From Saccharum officinarum (taxonomy: Eukaryota > Streptophyta > Magnoliopsida > Poales > Poaceae), in the NCBI GenBank assembly GCA_020631735.1, contig CM036199.1:18765553-18829552 (forward strand): a stretch of DNA of 64,000 nucleotides, in the 5' to 3' direction. The notes under the pieces are model-generated. The model saw nothing but the letters and a program-made list of their open reading frames with translations. It ran no database searches and had not been told where the DNA came from. The position numbers and the translations under genes are program-made. Of this stretch, positions 33,501 to 42,012 are shown one piece after another. Position 1 is the first letter of the stretch. Each line of letters opens with the position of its first letter.

Positions 33501-34674
33501 TCGGATGCATCTGTTGCAAAAATCAATCCTAGGACCCCAATGACAAATCCTCCCCAGCCCCGTCGGCTGAACAACAGCCCATGCAACACCGAGCAGTATA
33601 CCCTCATTCAGGAGGATCAGGTAAATCCAGGGATCATATTTTATATTTTGATCTCTCAATTTGCTGAGAAGTATTCCCTCCCTCCATTCATCAGTATAGG
33701 GCATATTTTGGCAGAGTACAGGAATGCAAAAGCTGTCCTGTATTCCAAAATGGCTCTGTTCATATAGATTGATGATCAAAATAGCTCGGTTTATATTACT
33801 GCAAATATTTTGCTTAACTAGCGAACAATCTTTCATTTTGCTTTTCTGAATTTGTGACAGGGGGAAGAAGAGTGTGGCACATCCAAGATGAAGGTTGAAG
33901 CAGCTGAATGCTCTGCATGCTTTGCTGAATTATCACCAGCTATGCCTACCTCGCATGAACTCCAGAGGACCCCACCGACAGATCCTCCCCAGCCCCATCT
34001 CCTGAACAACAGCCCATGTAACACCGAGCAGTATACCCACATTCAGGTGGATCTGGTAAATGCAGTGATCATATTTTATAGTTTGATTTCTCAACTTAGG
34101 GCATATTATGCTAAAGCTGTCCTCTGTTTTGACTTTATGTATGTTTCAAGACGACTCTGTTCATATAGATTGACGATCAAAATAGTTCGCTTCATATTAC
34201 TGTAAATATTTTGCTTAACTGGGGAACATTCTTTCATTTAGCTTTTCTGAATTTGTGACAGGGGGAAGAAGAATGTAGCACATCCAAGGTGAAGGTTGAA
34301 GCAGCAGAATGCTCTGCATGCGTTGCTGGATTATCACCAGCTATTCCTACCTCGGATGAACCCATGCAGCCTACGGATGCCCTGGACGCAGGACTTGACG
34401 CATCTCTTCCCGTCGATGGTCCTAGCATGGACCTGTTTGATGGGTTGCCTGACCTGGATAATACTCTTCCATTCACTGGAACACCTTCAGGTGGTGGCAT
34501 CAGTTTAGATGTAAGCCTATCTTGTGCCTCTAGCTTGTTCGCTTACTGTAAAACGGCATGGCCACGAGCTTGTGATGTTGAGGTAAAACGCTCATGAGTT
34601 TGTGTTGTCATCCGCAGGACATCTTCGGACCACAGGATGATAGCCTTGGGGCCTGGCTGGACGGCTTCCTCTGA
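30518..34674 (+). CDS. SOG1-clade (NAC8-like) NAC transcription factor, right-arm copy (7 exons)
   Basis: Exons: 30518-30525, 32090-32228, 32811-32997, 33115-33620, 33861-34055, 34262-34510 and 34618-34674, all GT-AG with consistent phases. The total is 1341 bp, 446 aa, close to the ~450 aa of Arabidopsis SOG1. Exon 2 has the SOG1-type pre-NAC segment (SWIM..F..KI) and a small Cys cluster (CTNCNC, residues ~38-43). Exons 3-4 carry the NAC DNA-binding domain (about residues 55-225) with [43 protein letters not shown] and [13 protein letters not shown]1 itself is the plant DNA-damage master regulator activated by ATM at C-terminal SQ sites. This protein has no SQ dipeptide at all, so a SOG1-LIKE paralog is more likely than SOG1. 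The C-terminus is acidic ([17 protein letters not shown]), resembling an activation region. Exons 5 and 6 derive from a tandem duplication. Confidence 0.87.
30894..31568 (+). repeat. Three exon-like repeats inside intron 1 of the NAC gene
   Basis: Three ~60-bp copies start near 30894, 31450 and 31509. Two begin with an acceptor-like TTTTGCAG and the middle one with TTTTGCAA, followed by a stretch reading roughly (P/S)VE(V/A)Q.E in the same relative frame. The second and third are tandem at about 60-bp spacing. The first is separated from them by a MITE and by more related sequence with repeated TGTTTGCTGCAG. None joins the ATG exon in a frame that continues into exon 2, so they are not included in the CDS. 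The left-arm equivalents lie at about 7570-8245. Confidence 0.6.
31184..31425. mobile_element. MITE in NAC intron 1 (right arm), 3-bp target duplication
   Basis: About 240 bp with imperfect terminal inverted repeats (GGCCATGTTTAG at one end, CGCCTTGTTTAG inward from the other). It is flanked by TAC on both sides on this strand (GTA on the other). The interior has the common grass MITE core with CTTTTGAGCCTAGTT and GGACAATATTTGTCAAAT. The left-arm copy is 7713-7952. The 3-bp duplication points to the PIF/Harbinger (Tourist-like) group; family assignment is by recognition only. Confidence 0.8.
33530..34360 (+). repeat. Intragenic tandem duplication (~0.4 kb unit, two copies) in the NAC gene
   Basis: The end of exon 4, the following intron and the start of exon 5 recur one unit downstream. 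Landmarks repeat at a spacing of 435 bp (the ACAACAGCCC block at 33571 and 34006) and 401 bp (the exon-start GGGGAAGAAG at 33861 and 34262). The difference comes from intron indels. At protein level the [16 protein letters not shown] block and the [18 protein letters not shown] block each occur twice. Splice sites are preserved in both copies, so the duplication added one complete in-frame exon. The left arm holds the same duplication around 4779-5609. Confidence 0.9.
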
Positions 34675-34907
34675 CGCGAACAAGGCTAGGAGCTGGCAGC
34701 AGTGGCGCTGCAGAAAGGAGCCAGTTCTGTATATGACAGCAGCGTGTTAATCATCGCCTTGTGAGATGCTTGGTGCGCAAGACTGCATTTCAGCATCTCA
34801 TGAGAAGTTTTTGTACAGTAGGAGTGTAGAACCGAGAGAGGTTAGCAGACGACTTCCCAAATCCCGTCGTAAGCTACTGTTTGTCATATCCATGTTGTGT
34901 AATGTAG

Positions 34908-35150
34908 GGCGTGTTCACTTCGCGAAAAGTAGGTGAAAAGTTATTGTAGCATCTTTCGTTGTTATTTGGCAAAATTTGTCCAATCATGGACTAACTAGGC
35001 TCAAAAGATTCGTCCCGACATTTACAGACAAACTATGCAATTAGTTATCTTTTTTACCTACATTTAATGCTTCATGCATGCGTCGAAAGATTTGATGTGA
35101 TAGGTGGAAGAGAAAATATTTTGGGTTGGGATGGGAAGTGAACAAGGCCG
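34908..35150. mobile_element. MITE downstream of the NAC gene (right arm)
   Basis: Inverted-repeat counterpart of 3989-4231, with the same ends and the same flanking triplet (TAG on this strand). It lies about 230 bp beyond the NAC stop codon, possibly within or just after the 3' UTR. Confidence 0.82.
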
Positions 35151-35744
35151 TAGTGTGTAGTGATGTTGTGAAGTCAGCCTTATAAAAGAAAGCGAAAGTG
35201 AGGGGAAAAAGATTTTCTAGTAACATTAGTACTAGATGTTGTACCTTTCTGCGGTGGATTATGACTAGGGTGGCACTCGTTAAGAAAATCAGGACAATTT
35301 GAGTTGATCAGAATCCGGCCTGGTGAGTGGTGAGTTGGCCAGCCTCCTAGCAATCAGCAGTCCTCCATTAGTTATGGAAATAACTAGAGCCCGGGCGCCT
35401 GGCTTCAGGCCCGCGTCCAAACGCAGCTCCGCCGCACCTTGTCTCGTCCCCCGCGTAACAGGGGAGCCCGCCTGCTCGCCGTGCCCGCAGGGGTCTCAAC
35501 CTTGTCACACCTGTGTCACCTCCATAGTCAGGGTCTGCATCTCTGTCGCGTGGGGAGATGTCACAAGCTTCTGCTCCAGGACCTCCAACGGGGCCAGCGA
35601 GGTAGCATGTCGTATGGGAACGGGCCGTGTGCGCTAGCGCGGACACCTATGCGTCCTCCAGTGGAGCGATGCCGCCAGCTTGCAGCTGACACCGCCATGG
35701 CTCCGCACTAGCTCTCTCTTCCTCGCTAAAAAGCCCTACATTAA

Positions 35745-36345
35745 GATCTACTTTTTCAACATTCAGATGAAACTATTGCAACGTACGACTGAAACTGATG
35801 AAACATTTGGAACATACGCTTGCAGTATAGAGCACGTTTGGATTCTATGCCAGGTTTGCCTAGCCTCACCAACACGAGCCCCAATAAACTCGCCTGACTG
35901 AGCAAGTCGAAACGGCTATCCGGCTATAGCATTGCTTGCACAAGCCCCTAGGCAGCTAGCATGTCCACCAAACACTTATCTCTCCTGTTAATTCTCACCC
36001 AGCCAGGCAAGGCGAGGCCTGGTGAAGGATCCAAACAGCCCCATAGTCACCGTAACATATGCAACATCCAGATAGAACACTTGCAACATATGTCTGAAAA
36101 CAGATGAAACATAAAGAACATGTTTGCTGCAACATATGTGTGGAACATATGCAAATATCTGGATCAAAACACTTGCAACATACGTCTAGAACAGATGTTT
36201 ACAACATGCCTCTGAAACTCTTGCAACATATGTAACATGTATAATATCCCCGATCTACTTTTGTAACATCCATAAGAGATAACTGCAATATACCTATAAA
36301 ACGACTGAAACATCTAAAATACATTTGCAACATAGGGGAGGAGAA
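35745..36345 (+). repeat. TTGCAACAT-rich dispersed repeat (right arm)
   Basis: Counterpart of 2794-3394. On this strand it reads as repeated TTGCAACATATG-like motifs. The following GC-rich block begins with a GTCGACGATGAGCGGCG-like stretch, which also follows the copy at 50630-51010. The whole unit is therefore probably one transposon family with a GC-rich interior. Confidence 0.65.
35831..36043. mobile_element. MITE nested in a TTGCAACAT-type repeat (right arm)
   Basis: Counterpart of 3096-3308, with the same nested position and ends. Confidence 0.72.
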
Positions 36346-36868
36346 GCTTGGACCAGTTGATTCTAGTCGACGATGAGCGGCGGCGCACGAGCACCACCAG
36401 CACCCAGCACCAACGATGCGCGTGAGCACCAGCACCAGCTAGCGCCAAACAGCGTCGGCCTTGGCTCAACCTGGCGGGCGGCGCGTGCTACGAGAGAGAG
36501 TGGGCGGTGCGGCGCACGTCCAAAGCGAGGAGCGATGTGTTGGTGGGGCACGCGACGGGCGGGGAGGGGAGCGAGGAGCCATCGATGTAGGTGGGGCGCG
36601 TGACGTCGTGGGAGCATGGAGCAAGCGAGCAGCGTAGGGTTAGGACACGGTGGGAGAAGGCCGAGCGGAGTGAGCGAGCGGTGCCCGGATGAGAATAAGA
36701 GACGAAGGGAGTCAAAGTTGTGGTACACGTCACGCCACACGTCCGTCTAGAGGGAGTCGCTGGGGTTGAACGTGTTGTTTGTAGCATGACCGTTTAGTTA
36801 TGGGATTATAACTGTTCTGTGTATTTTGCTCTCGAACAAGCAGAAAAATCTCGTGTTATGTTGCCAAA

Positions 36869-37138
36869 GGGTGACTAGTTGAACTGGTTAGGTGGTCTCG
36901 GCGGCACTCCTCAGGTCCTGAGTTTGACTCCCCATGGGAGCTTCTCGTCTGTCCCACGGCCAAAGCACGGGTCAAAAGGCCCGGCCCGGTTCTCACAGAG
37001 CTACGGTGCCCCTGTGTCAGGGTGGGACAGGGGTTTAGGGTTTCTCGACCTGTGAAAAATATCTTCTCTCTTGTAGCAATGCTCGGGTGGCTTACCCTTG
37101 CAAATCGAGTTTTTATTTCCTCAAAAGATTTTTTTTTT
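36869..37138 (+). mobile_element. tRNA-derived SINE upstream of the PPR gene (right arm)
   Basis: About 270 bp. It opens with a tRNA-like head containing an A box (TGACTAGTTGAACTGG) and a B box (GGTCCTGAGTTTGACTCC), followed by a tRNA-unrelated body and a T-rich 3' end (ten T). This is the layout of grass SINEs transcribed by RNA polymerase III. It lies within the promoter or 5' UTR region of the PPR gene, ending about 120 bp before the ATG. Target duplications are not obvious. Confidence 0.75.
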
Positions 37139-37258
37139 GACGAGCCGTCTCCTAGCAATCGAACACGGTCGCCCGACTGCCCGAGGCCGACGTGCGTGAC
37201 GTCCGACGCCCGTTACTCCGTCTCCGTTAGTCGCTAGAGGCCCCTCTACTCCGCGTCC

Positions 37259-38833
37259 ATGGCGCCGCCCACCTCCCCCGCCGCCCTGGCGGCGGCCGCC
37301 CGCGCGTCTCCGACACCGGCCGCTGCGCTCGCGCTCTTCAAGTCGGCGCTTTCTGCGGACCGTGCACTGTGTCCGCTCTCCGTGCTCCCGCACCTCGCCG
37401 CTTCCCCGTCGCTGCCGCACCTCCTCCTCACCGCCTCCGCCGCCGCGCGCCCCCACGCCACATCCCTCCGCCTCTACGCGCAGCTCAAGTCGCTCGCCGT
37501 CCCCATCCCCATCGCCTCGCTCCACCTGCTGCTCTCCTCCCTCCCCTCCGCCCCGGCCTTCGCCCTCTTCGCCGACATCTACCGCCTCCGCCTACCTCTC
37601 TGCACCACCACCTTCAACATCATGCTCCGCCACCTCTGCGCCACGGGAAAGCCCGTGCGCGCGCTCGAGCTGCTCCGCCAGATGCCCCGCCCCAACGCCG
37701 TCACCTACAACACCGTCATAGCCGGGTTCTGCGCGCGCGGCCGTGTCCAGGCGGCGCTGGAGGTCATGCGCGAGATGCGGGAGCGCGGAGGGATTGCTCC
37801 CGACAAGTACACCTATGCCACGCTGATCTCCGGGTGGTGCAAGATCGGTCGAATGGAGGACGCCGCGAAGGTGTTTGACGAAATGCTGACTAAGGGAGAG
37901 GTGGCACCATCTGCAGTGATGTACAACGCATTGATCGGTGGCTACTGTGACAGGGGCAAACTGGATGTGGCTCTGCAATACCGGGAGGATATGGTACAGC
38001 GGGGGGTTGCCATGACGGTTGCTACATACAATTTACTTGTGCACACGTTGTTCATGGATGGACGTGCATCAGATGCTTATGCTGTGCTTGAGGAGATGCA
38101 GAGGAATGGTCTTTACCCAGACGTGTTCACTTATAACATACTAATCAATGGGTATTGCAAAGAGGGCAATGAGAAGAAAGCATTGGAGGTGTTTGAGGAG
38201 ATGTCTCGGAAAGGGGTGCGTGCAACTGCAGCGACCTACACGTCGTTGATATATGCTTTCTCCAGGAAAGGGCAAGTTCAGGAGACGGATAGGTTATTTA
38301 AAGTGGCTGTGAAGAAGGGCATCAGGCCTGATGTTGTCATGTACAATGCTCTGATCAATAGCCACTGCACAGGTGGAAATATGGAAAGAGCATATGAGAT
38401 CATGGCAGAGATGGAGAAGAAGAGGATCCCCCCGGATGATGTAACATACAATACACTGATGAGGGGGTTTTGCTTGCTTGGGTGGCTTGATGAAGCTCAC
38501 AGGCTCATTGATGAGATGACAAAGAGGGGTATCCAGCCAGACCTTGTCACCTATAACACGCTGATCAGCGGCTATAGCATGAAGGGTGACATAAAGGACG
38601 CTTTGAGAGTCCGGGATGAGATGTTGGATAAGGGGTTCAATCCAACACTTTTGACATATAATGCGCTTATACAGGGGTTGTGCAAGAATGGACAGGGAGA
38701 TGACGCTGAGAACCTGATGAAAGAGATGGTGGGGAAGGGCATCACCCCAGATGACAGCACATATATCTCCCTGATTGAGGGACTTACCACTGAAGATGAG
38801 CGAATGGCTGCGGCAGATGCTGCAAAAGCTTGA
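37259..38833 (+). CDS. P-class pentatricopeptide repeat (PPR) protein, right-arm copy
   Basis: Inverted duplicate of the gene at 306-1880, encoding an identical 524-aa intronless protein. The N-terminal third is an Ala/Pro-rich presequence (residues 1 to ~114), followed by about eleven P-type PPR repeats that fill residues ~115-515. The last ~15 residues are a short acidic/Ala-rich tail without an E or DYW extension, so RNA binding rather than C-to-U editing is expected. It lies about 2.6 kb downstream of the NAC gene in the same orientation, and a tRNA-derived SINE ends about 120 bp before the ATG. GC content is very high in the first 600 bp and falls toward the 3' end, the 5'-3' gradient usual in grass genes. 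That the two copies are identical in protein suggests very recent duplication or alleles. Confidence 0.93.
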   Translation: MAPPTSPAALAAAARASPTPAAALALFKSALSADRALCPLSVLPHLAASPSLPHLLLTASAAARPHATSLRLYAQLKSLAVPIPIASLHLLLSSLPSAPAFALFADIYRLRLPLCTTTFNIMLRHLCATGKPVRALELLRQMPRPNAVTYNTVIAGFCARGRVQAALEVMREMRERGGIAPDKYTYATLISGWCKIGRMEDAAKVFDEMLTKGEVAPSAVMYNALIGGYCDRGKLDVALQYREDMVQRGVAMTVATYNLLVHTLFMDGRASDAYAVLEEMQRNGLYPDVFTYNILINGYCKEGNEKKALEVFEEMSRKGVRATAATYTSLIYAFSRKGQVQETDRLFKVAVKKGIRPDVVMYNALINSHCTGGNMERAYEIMAEMEKKRIPPDDVTYNTLMRGFCLLGWLDEAHRLIDEMTKRGIQPDLVTYNTLISGYSMKGDIKDALRVRDEMLDKGFNPTLLTYNALIQGLCKNGQGDDAENLMKEMVGKGITPDDSTYISLIEGLTTEDERMAAADAAKA

Positions 38834-40448
38834 GCTTGCTAGGAAGCAGAGCATAAGCTCATTGTTCGCAGTGGATCAAGGACTTGTTTGTCCAACATAT
38901 GCTGGATTACAATAGCATTTTACAACGCCATTGCATTTCCTGACAGAAGCAGTGAGTACAAGTTGTACGTTTCATGATTAGCAGCATTGGCAATGAGGGC
39001 CAGATGACACTAGCATTTTGTGCACCAGTGGCCCTTAACAAAGTTGTAGGCCTTTTGTCAACAGTGCTTTCAGTCAATCTGTGACGAATACCTGTAAACA
39101 TTAAGGATGAATGAAAAAGGCATACTTGATGTTCTGAAGACTTTGAACAATAGCAAGTGAAGTCTCCTTTCAATCTGGTTAGATTACAACTCATCTTGTT
39201 TATTTTTTGTTTCTCTGTTCCCTACGTTCATATATTCTACTCCCTCTATTCCAAATTGTAAGTTGTTTTGGCTTTTCTAGGTGCATCGTAAAGCTTATGA
39301 ATCTAGAAAAGTCAAAACGACTTACAATTTGGAATGGAGGGAGTATTAATCTGATTCTATTAAAAGTGACAATTGTGACTCGCTGCTAATGAGTTGTGCA
39401 AGGTGAATCTTAACAATCTGTCTTGTCCAAAAAAGTGGCGAGCAGAGTAATTGTAATCACAGTATCATACCCCTCCATTTGACAGTCATTGACAGCATCA
39501 TATTGTCTGCACTTTGTGTGGTCCTAGCCCCTTTCTGTTTATATAAAGTATAAACTGGAGAACCTGAATGAAAGGTTTCTATGGTTCTGATACGGTGATA
39601 CCTCTGGTTTTTGTGGGCTTGCTGGTGTCTGGTTGACTGCTGTCTGGGGTTTAGTTCTGACTTCTGCATTATTTCCTGTTTGGACGAATTACTGGCATAG
39701 TCTATGTACATAAGCGATGCATGCCATGGGCATTGGTTAATGATACTCACCAGTCAGTACTCAGTATCCTCTGTCCTCCCTCTGAAGCGCAAAGCTAGAG
39801 GCTGAAGCCTTAGTTTTGGCTCATGATTTCTTTAACGAACTGCACAGTTGAGGTAGTCGTGTGTTTATTTGAACTTGTTGTCAAGTGCTTCTCATCTAAA
39901 GCCATAACTAAATGAATGGCTGCATATGAACAGAGGTAACTTACGGTTGACCGAACCATGTACCGCACACAAATTGATAAGATGCCTTTTTGTTTCCTTG
40001 TATTCAAAGAATCATCTGCATTATTGCAAATCTATGCAGCTATGGGGACATCGGACATGCAAAGAAATGGTCCACCAAAACACCTGGTCGTGTCATAGCC
40101 TAGCACTAACTGGAAATCATGGCGAGATTTCGCAACAAAAGTGTGCTTAGACATGGCCTATCCTTGGAGAGAAATGGGGGAAGGATTGGTGGCCAGAAAG
40201 GCGCCCTGGGTGTCCACATCTACTATTATTGGCTGTTTGGTCAAAATTTTAGGCTGGGATCACATCGTGCACGCTGTTCCTTTTGTTTCGTTCTGATTTA
40301 TTTATGTACCAATTCAAATGCCATTACCTCTTTGATTAATCTCCAGTCACTACCTAAGATACTCAGATGTGTGTTCATTCCTGGCCTTGTAAAGATCGCT
40401 CTCTTATGGAGCCTCGGCTCATTGTGACATGTCTTCCTTGTTTCTGCC
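38834..40448. other. Intergenic region after the PPR gene (right arm edge)
   Basis: The first ~300 bp are PPR 3' flank and still within the inverted repeat (to 39138). Beyond the Stowaway MITE at 39240-39343 I see only AT-balanced non-coding DNA without an open frame of interest. Confidence 0.5.
39240..39343. mobile_element. 104-bp Stowaway MITE, nearly perfect hairpin
   Basis: CTCCCTCTATTCCAAATTGT at the left end pairs with ACAATTTGGAATGGAGGGAG at the right end, flanked by TA. The inverted pairing continues inward through GACTT/AAGTTG and CTAG segments to a ~20-base loop. It lies just outside the inverted-repeat arm. Confidence 0.9.
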
Positions 40449-40526
40449 GTGGAGGCGCTTATCTGCTTATGCATTTGTTGCATTTCTGCGCCAGGGTATA
40501 GCCGGCGACGGCGACGGTGTATCCAA

Positions 40527-40535
40527 TATATAAAT
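40527..40535 (+). promoter_or_regulatory. TATA box of the small membrane-protein gene
   Basis: TATATAAAT lies upstream of the ATG at 40593 and decides between the two possible in-frame starts. Confidence 0.55.
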
Positions 40536-40592
40536 CTATTGCTCTTGCACGGCTTTGTCAGTGCAGCTCCACCTCCACGCGCAACGTGCGCA

Positions 40593-41117
40593 ATGGAAGC
40601 AGCGGAAGCAAAGACGGGGGAGCCGGTCGCCGACGTGGAGAAGCAGCAGCCGTTGCTGCTGCCTCCCACGGCGGCGGCCGAGACGAAGGCGCCGTCGGGA
40701 GACGCCTGCGACTGCGACTGCGACTGCGAGGCGTTTCCCCGCTCCTCGCCGACGGCGTCGCGCACGCTGGCTTTTGTGGTCCTGGTGGCAGGCGCCGCCT
40801 TCGCGGCGCAGCTGGCGGCGCGCGAGGAGTACGTGCTCCTCGCCGTCTTCGCGTCGCAGCTGGGCAGCTTCTGCCTGTTCACGTCGCTGCTGGCGCTGTG
40901 CGCGCTCCCGGAGGACCGCGGGCGCCGCGCGAGGTGGGCGGCCAGGGCGGCCGGGCAGGTGCTGCAGTGGTCTGTCGCCATGGCGGTCCCCACGAGCATG
41001 GCGTGTTGGGTGGTCCAGAGCGCGCCGGTCGCCGTCGGGGCCGCGCTGCTGGGGCTCGCCCTGGCCGCCGTCTTAACCTGCCACGCCGAGCTCGTGCGCG
41101 CCCTGTGTCCCGTGTAG
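40593..41117 (+). CDS. Small multi-pass membrane protein, function unknown (174 aa)
   Basis: Single-exon frame of 174 aa. I chose the ATG at 40593 because a TATA box (TATATAAAT, 40527-40535) lies 58 bp upstream; the in-frame ATG at 40449 would be upstream of that box. The N-terminal ~55 residues are hydrophilic, Glu/Ala/Pro-rich, with a striking CDCDCDC run at residues 39-45. Hydrophobic segments at about 58-75, 80-103, 121-142 and 146-164 suggest three or four transmembrane helices with short loops, one of them basic (EDRGRRARWAAR). The body is very GC-rich, usual for grass single-exon genes. I recognise no named family. Confidence 0.7.
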   Translation: MEAAEAKTGEPVADVEKQQPLLLPPTAAAETKAPSGDACDCDCDCEAFPRSSPTASRTLAFVVLVAGAAFAAQLAAREEYVLLAVFASQLGSFCLFTSLLALCALPEDRGRRARWAARAAGQVLQWSVAMAVPTSMACWVVQSAPVAVGAALLGLALAAVLTCHAELVRALCPV

Positions 41118-41266
41118 GGGCCTCGCTGACACCGAGGGCCTCTTCAGAATCTTGGCATATTTTGCCATAGCCTGGCACGTATAAACTTCAGTTTGGACAT
41201 TAGGTCTGTTCTATAAGCTGAAGAAGGATTATGATAGTAGCACATAAAAATTCAGTTAAACCATGC

Positions 41267-41534
41267 TTTAGTTCCCCCAATTCTCCCGCTAAATTCACTA
41301 TGCAAAAAGAAGATTCCCCATCCAATCAAAATGTCGGCAAATGCGGTGGTAAGTACTCATGTTGATGAAATCAACAAACTAATTGCAGCAGTTCTTTTGT
41401 ACTCAGCGAGACGAACATTTTTAAGCCTAATTAGTCAAAATTTGTGATAATTTTACCAAATAACAAACGATTAATGCTACAGGAATTCTGATACAGTGTT
41501 TTTTCTCCCCAATTCTCATCATCTAAACAAGGCC
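41267..41534. mobile_element. MITE remnant of the CTTGTTTAG group
   Basis: The right end ATCTAAACAAGGCC matches the other MITEs of this group in the window. The left end (GCTTTAGTTCCCCCAATTCTCCC) pairs with the segment inward of the right end (GGGGAGAA...GAATTGGGG). The core contains AAGCCTAATTAGTC. Exact ends and target duplication are uncertain. Confidence 0.55.
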
Positions 41535-41677
41535 TTATGCAAAACACAAAATCGCTCTAGAGAGAAGATATCAAACGGCACATGCACGCAATTTTGGAGG
41601 GGGAAAAAGGCATTCGTGGCTAATCCGGAGTTCCGGACACGTTCGTTTGTCATGCTGTGAGGTTATATATCATACAT

Positions 41678-41777
41678 NNNNNNNNNNNNNNNNNNNNNNN
41701 NNNNNNNNNNNNNNNNNNNNNNNNNNNNNNNNNNNNNNNNNNNNNNNNNNNNNNNNNNNNNNNNNNNNNNNNNNNNN
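41678..41777. other. Assembly gap (100 N)
   Basis: A second 100-N placeholder. It separates the contig carrying the small membrane-protein gene from the contig that starts inside the PCH2 gene. It interrupts PCH2 after its seventh exon, and no later PCH2 exon is visible on the other side. Confidence 0.99.
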
Positions 41778-42012
41778 AAGTCCGATTAGACACTAAATAG
41801 CTAAAGTGATCTCAGCATATGAACATATGATAATACAGCTTAGCACAAAAGGCCATACCAATTTCCACTTTCAGAAAACCACTTGCTGAACACACGAATG
41901 AGCATTCACTTCAAATCAATTGACACATAGAATACCTAGTATATACAAGTGTCAGTGAAGAATAACACATCTGGTAAAAAAAAAGTATATCTCATATAGC
42001 AGTAGCACGGAC

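Larger units (their letters stand above)
24697..39138 (+). repeat. Right arm of ~14.4-kb inverted repeat
   Basis: This is the inverted partner of 1-14434, and it holds the same genes and transposons in the same order. SNPs against the left arm are scattered in non-coding DNA; the PPR protein and the NAC exons I compared are identical. Near its inner end the arm differs from the left one mainly by single-base homopolymer indels. Unlike the left arm, it is continuous with the whole retrotransposon and its 5' LTR. Confidence 0.97.

Noticed and set aside
36868..36950. A possible functional tRNA gene from the A-box and B-box sequences
   Set aside because: The cloverleaf arms do not pair properly, and the segment continues into a SINE body with a T-rich tail, so it is a tRNA-derived SINE head.
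37121..37525. Open frames antisense to the PPR 5' end (also 1614-2018 in the left arm)
   Set aside because: Gly/Arg-rich translations of GC-rich third positions on the opposite strand of a clear PPR gene; no domain and no promoter evidence.
40449..40592. N-terminal extension of 48 codons for the small membrane protein
   Set aside because: It starts upstream of the TATA box at 40527-40535 and encodes a Cys/Arg-rich stretch unlike the rest; the ATG at 40593 is preferred.
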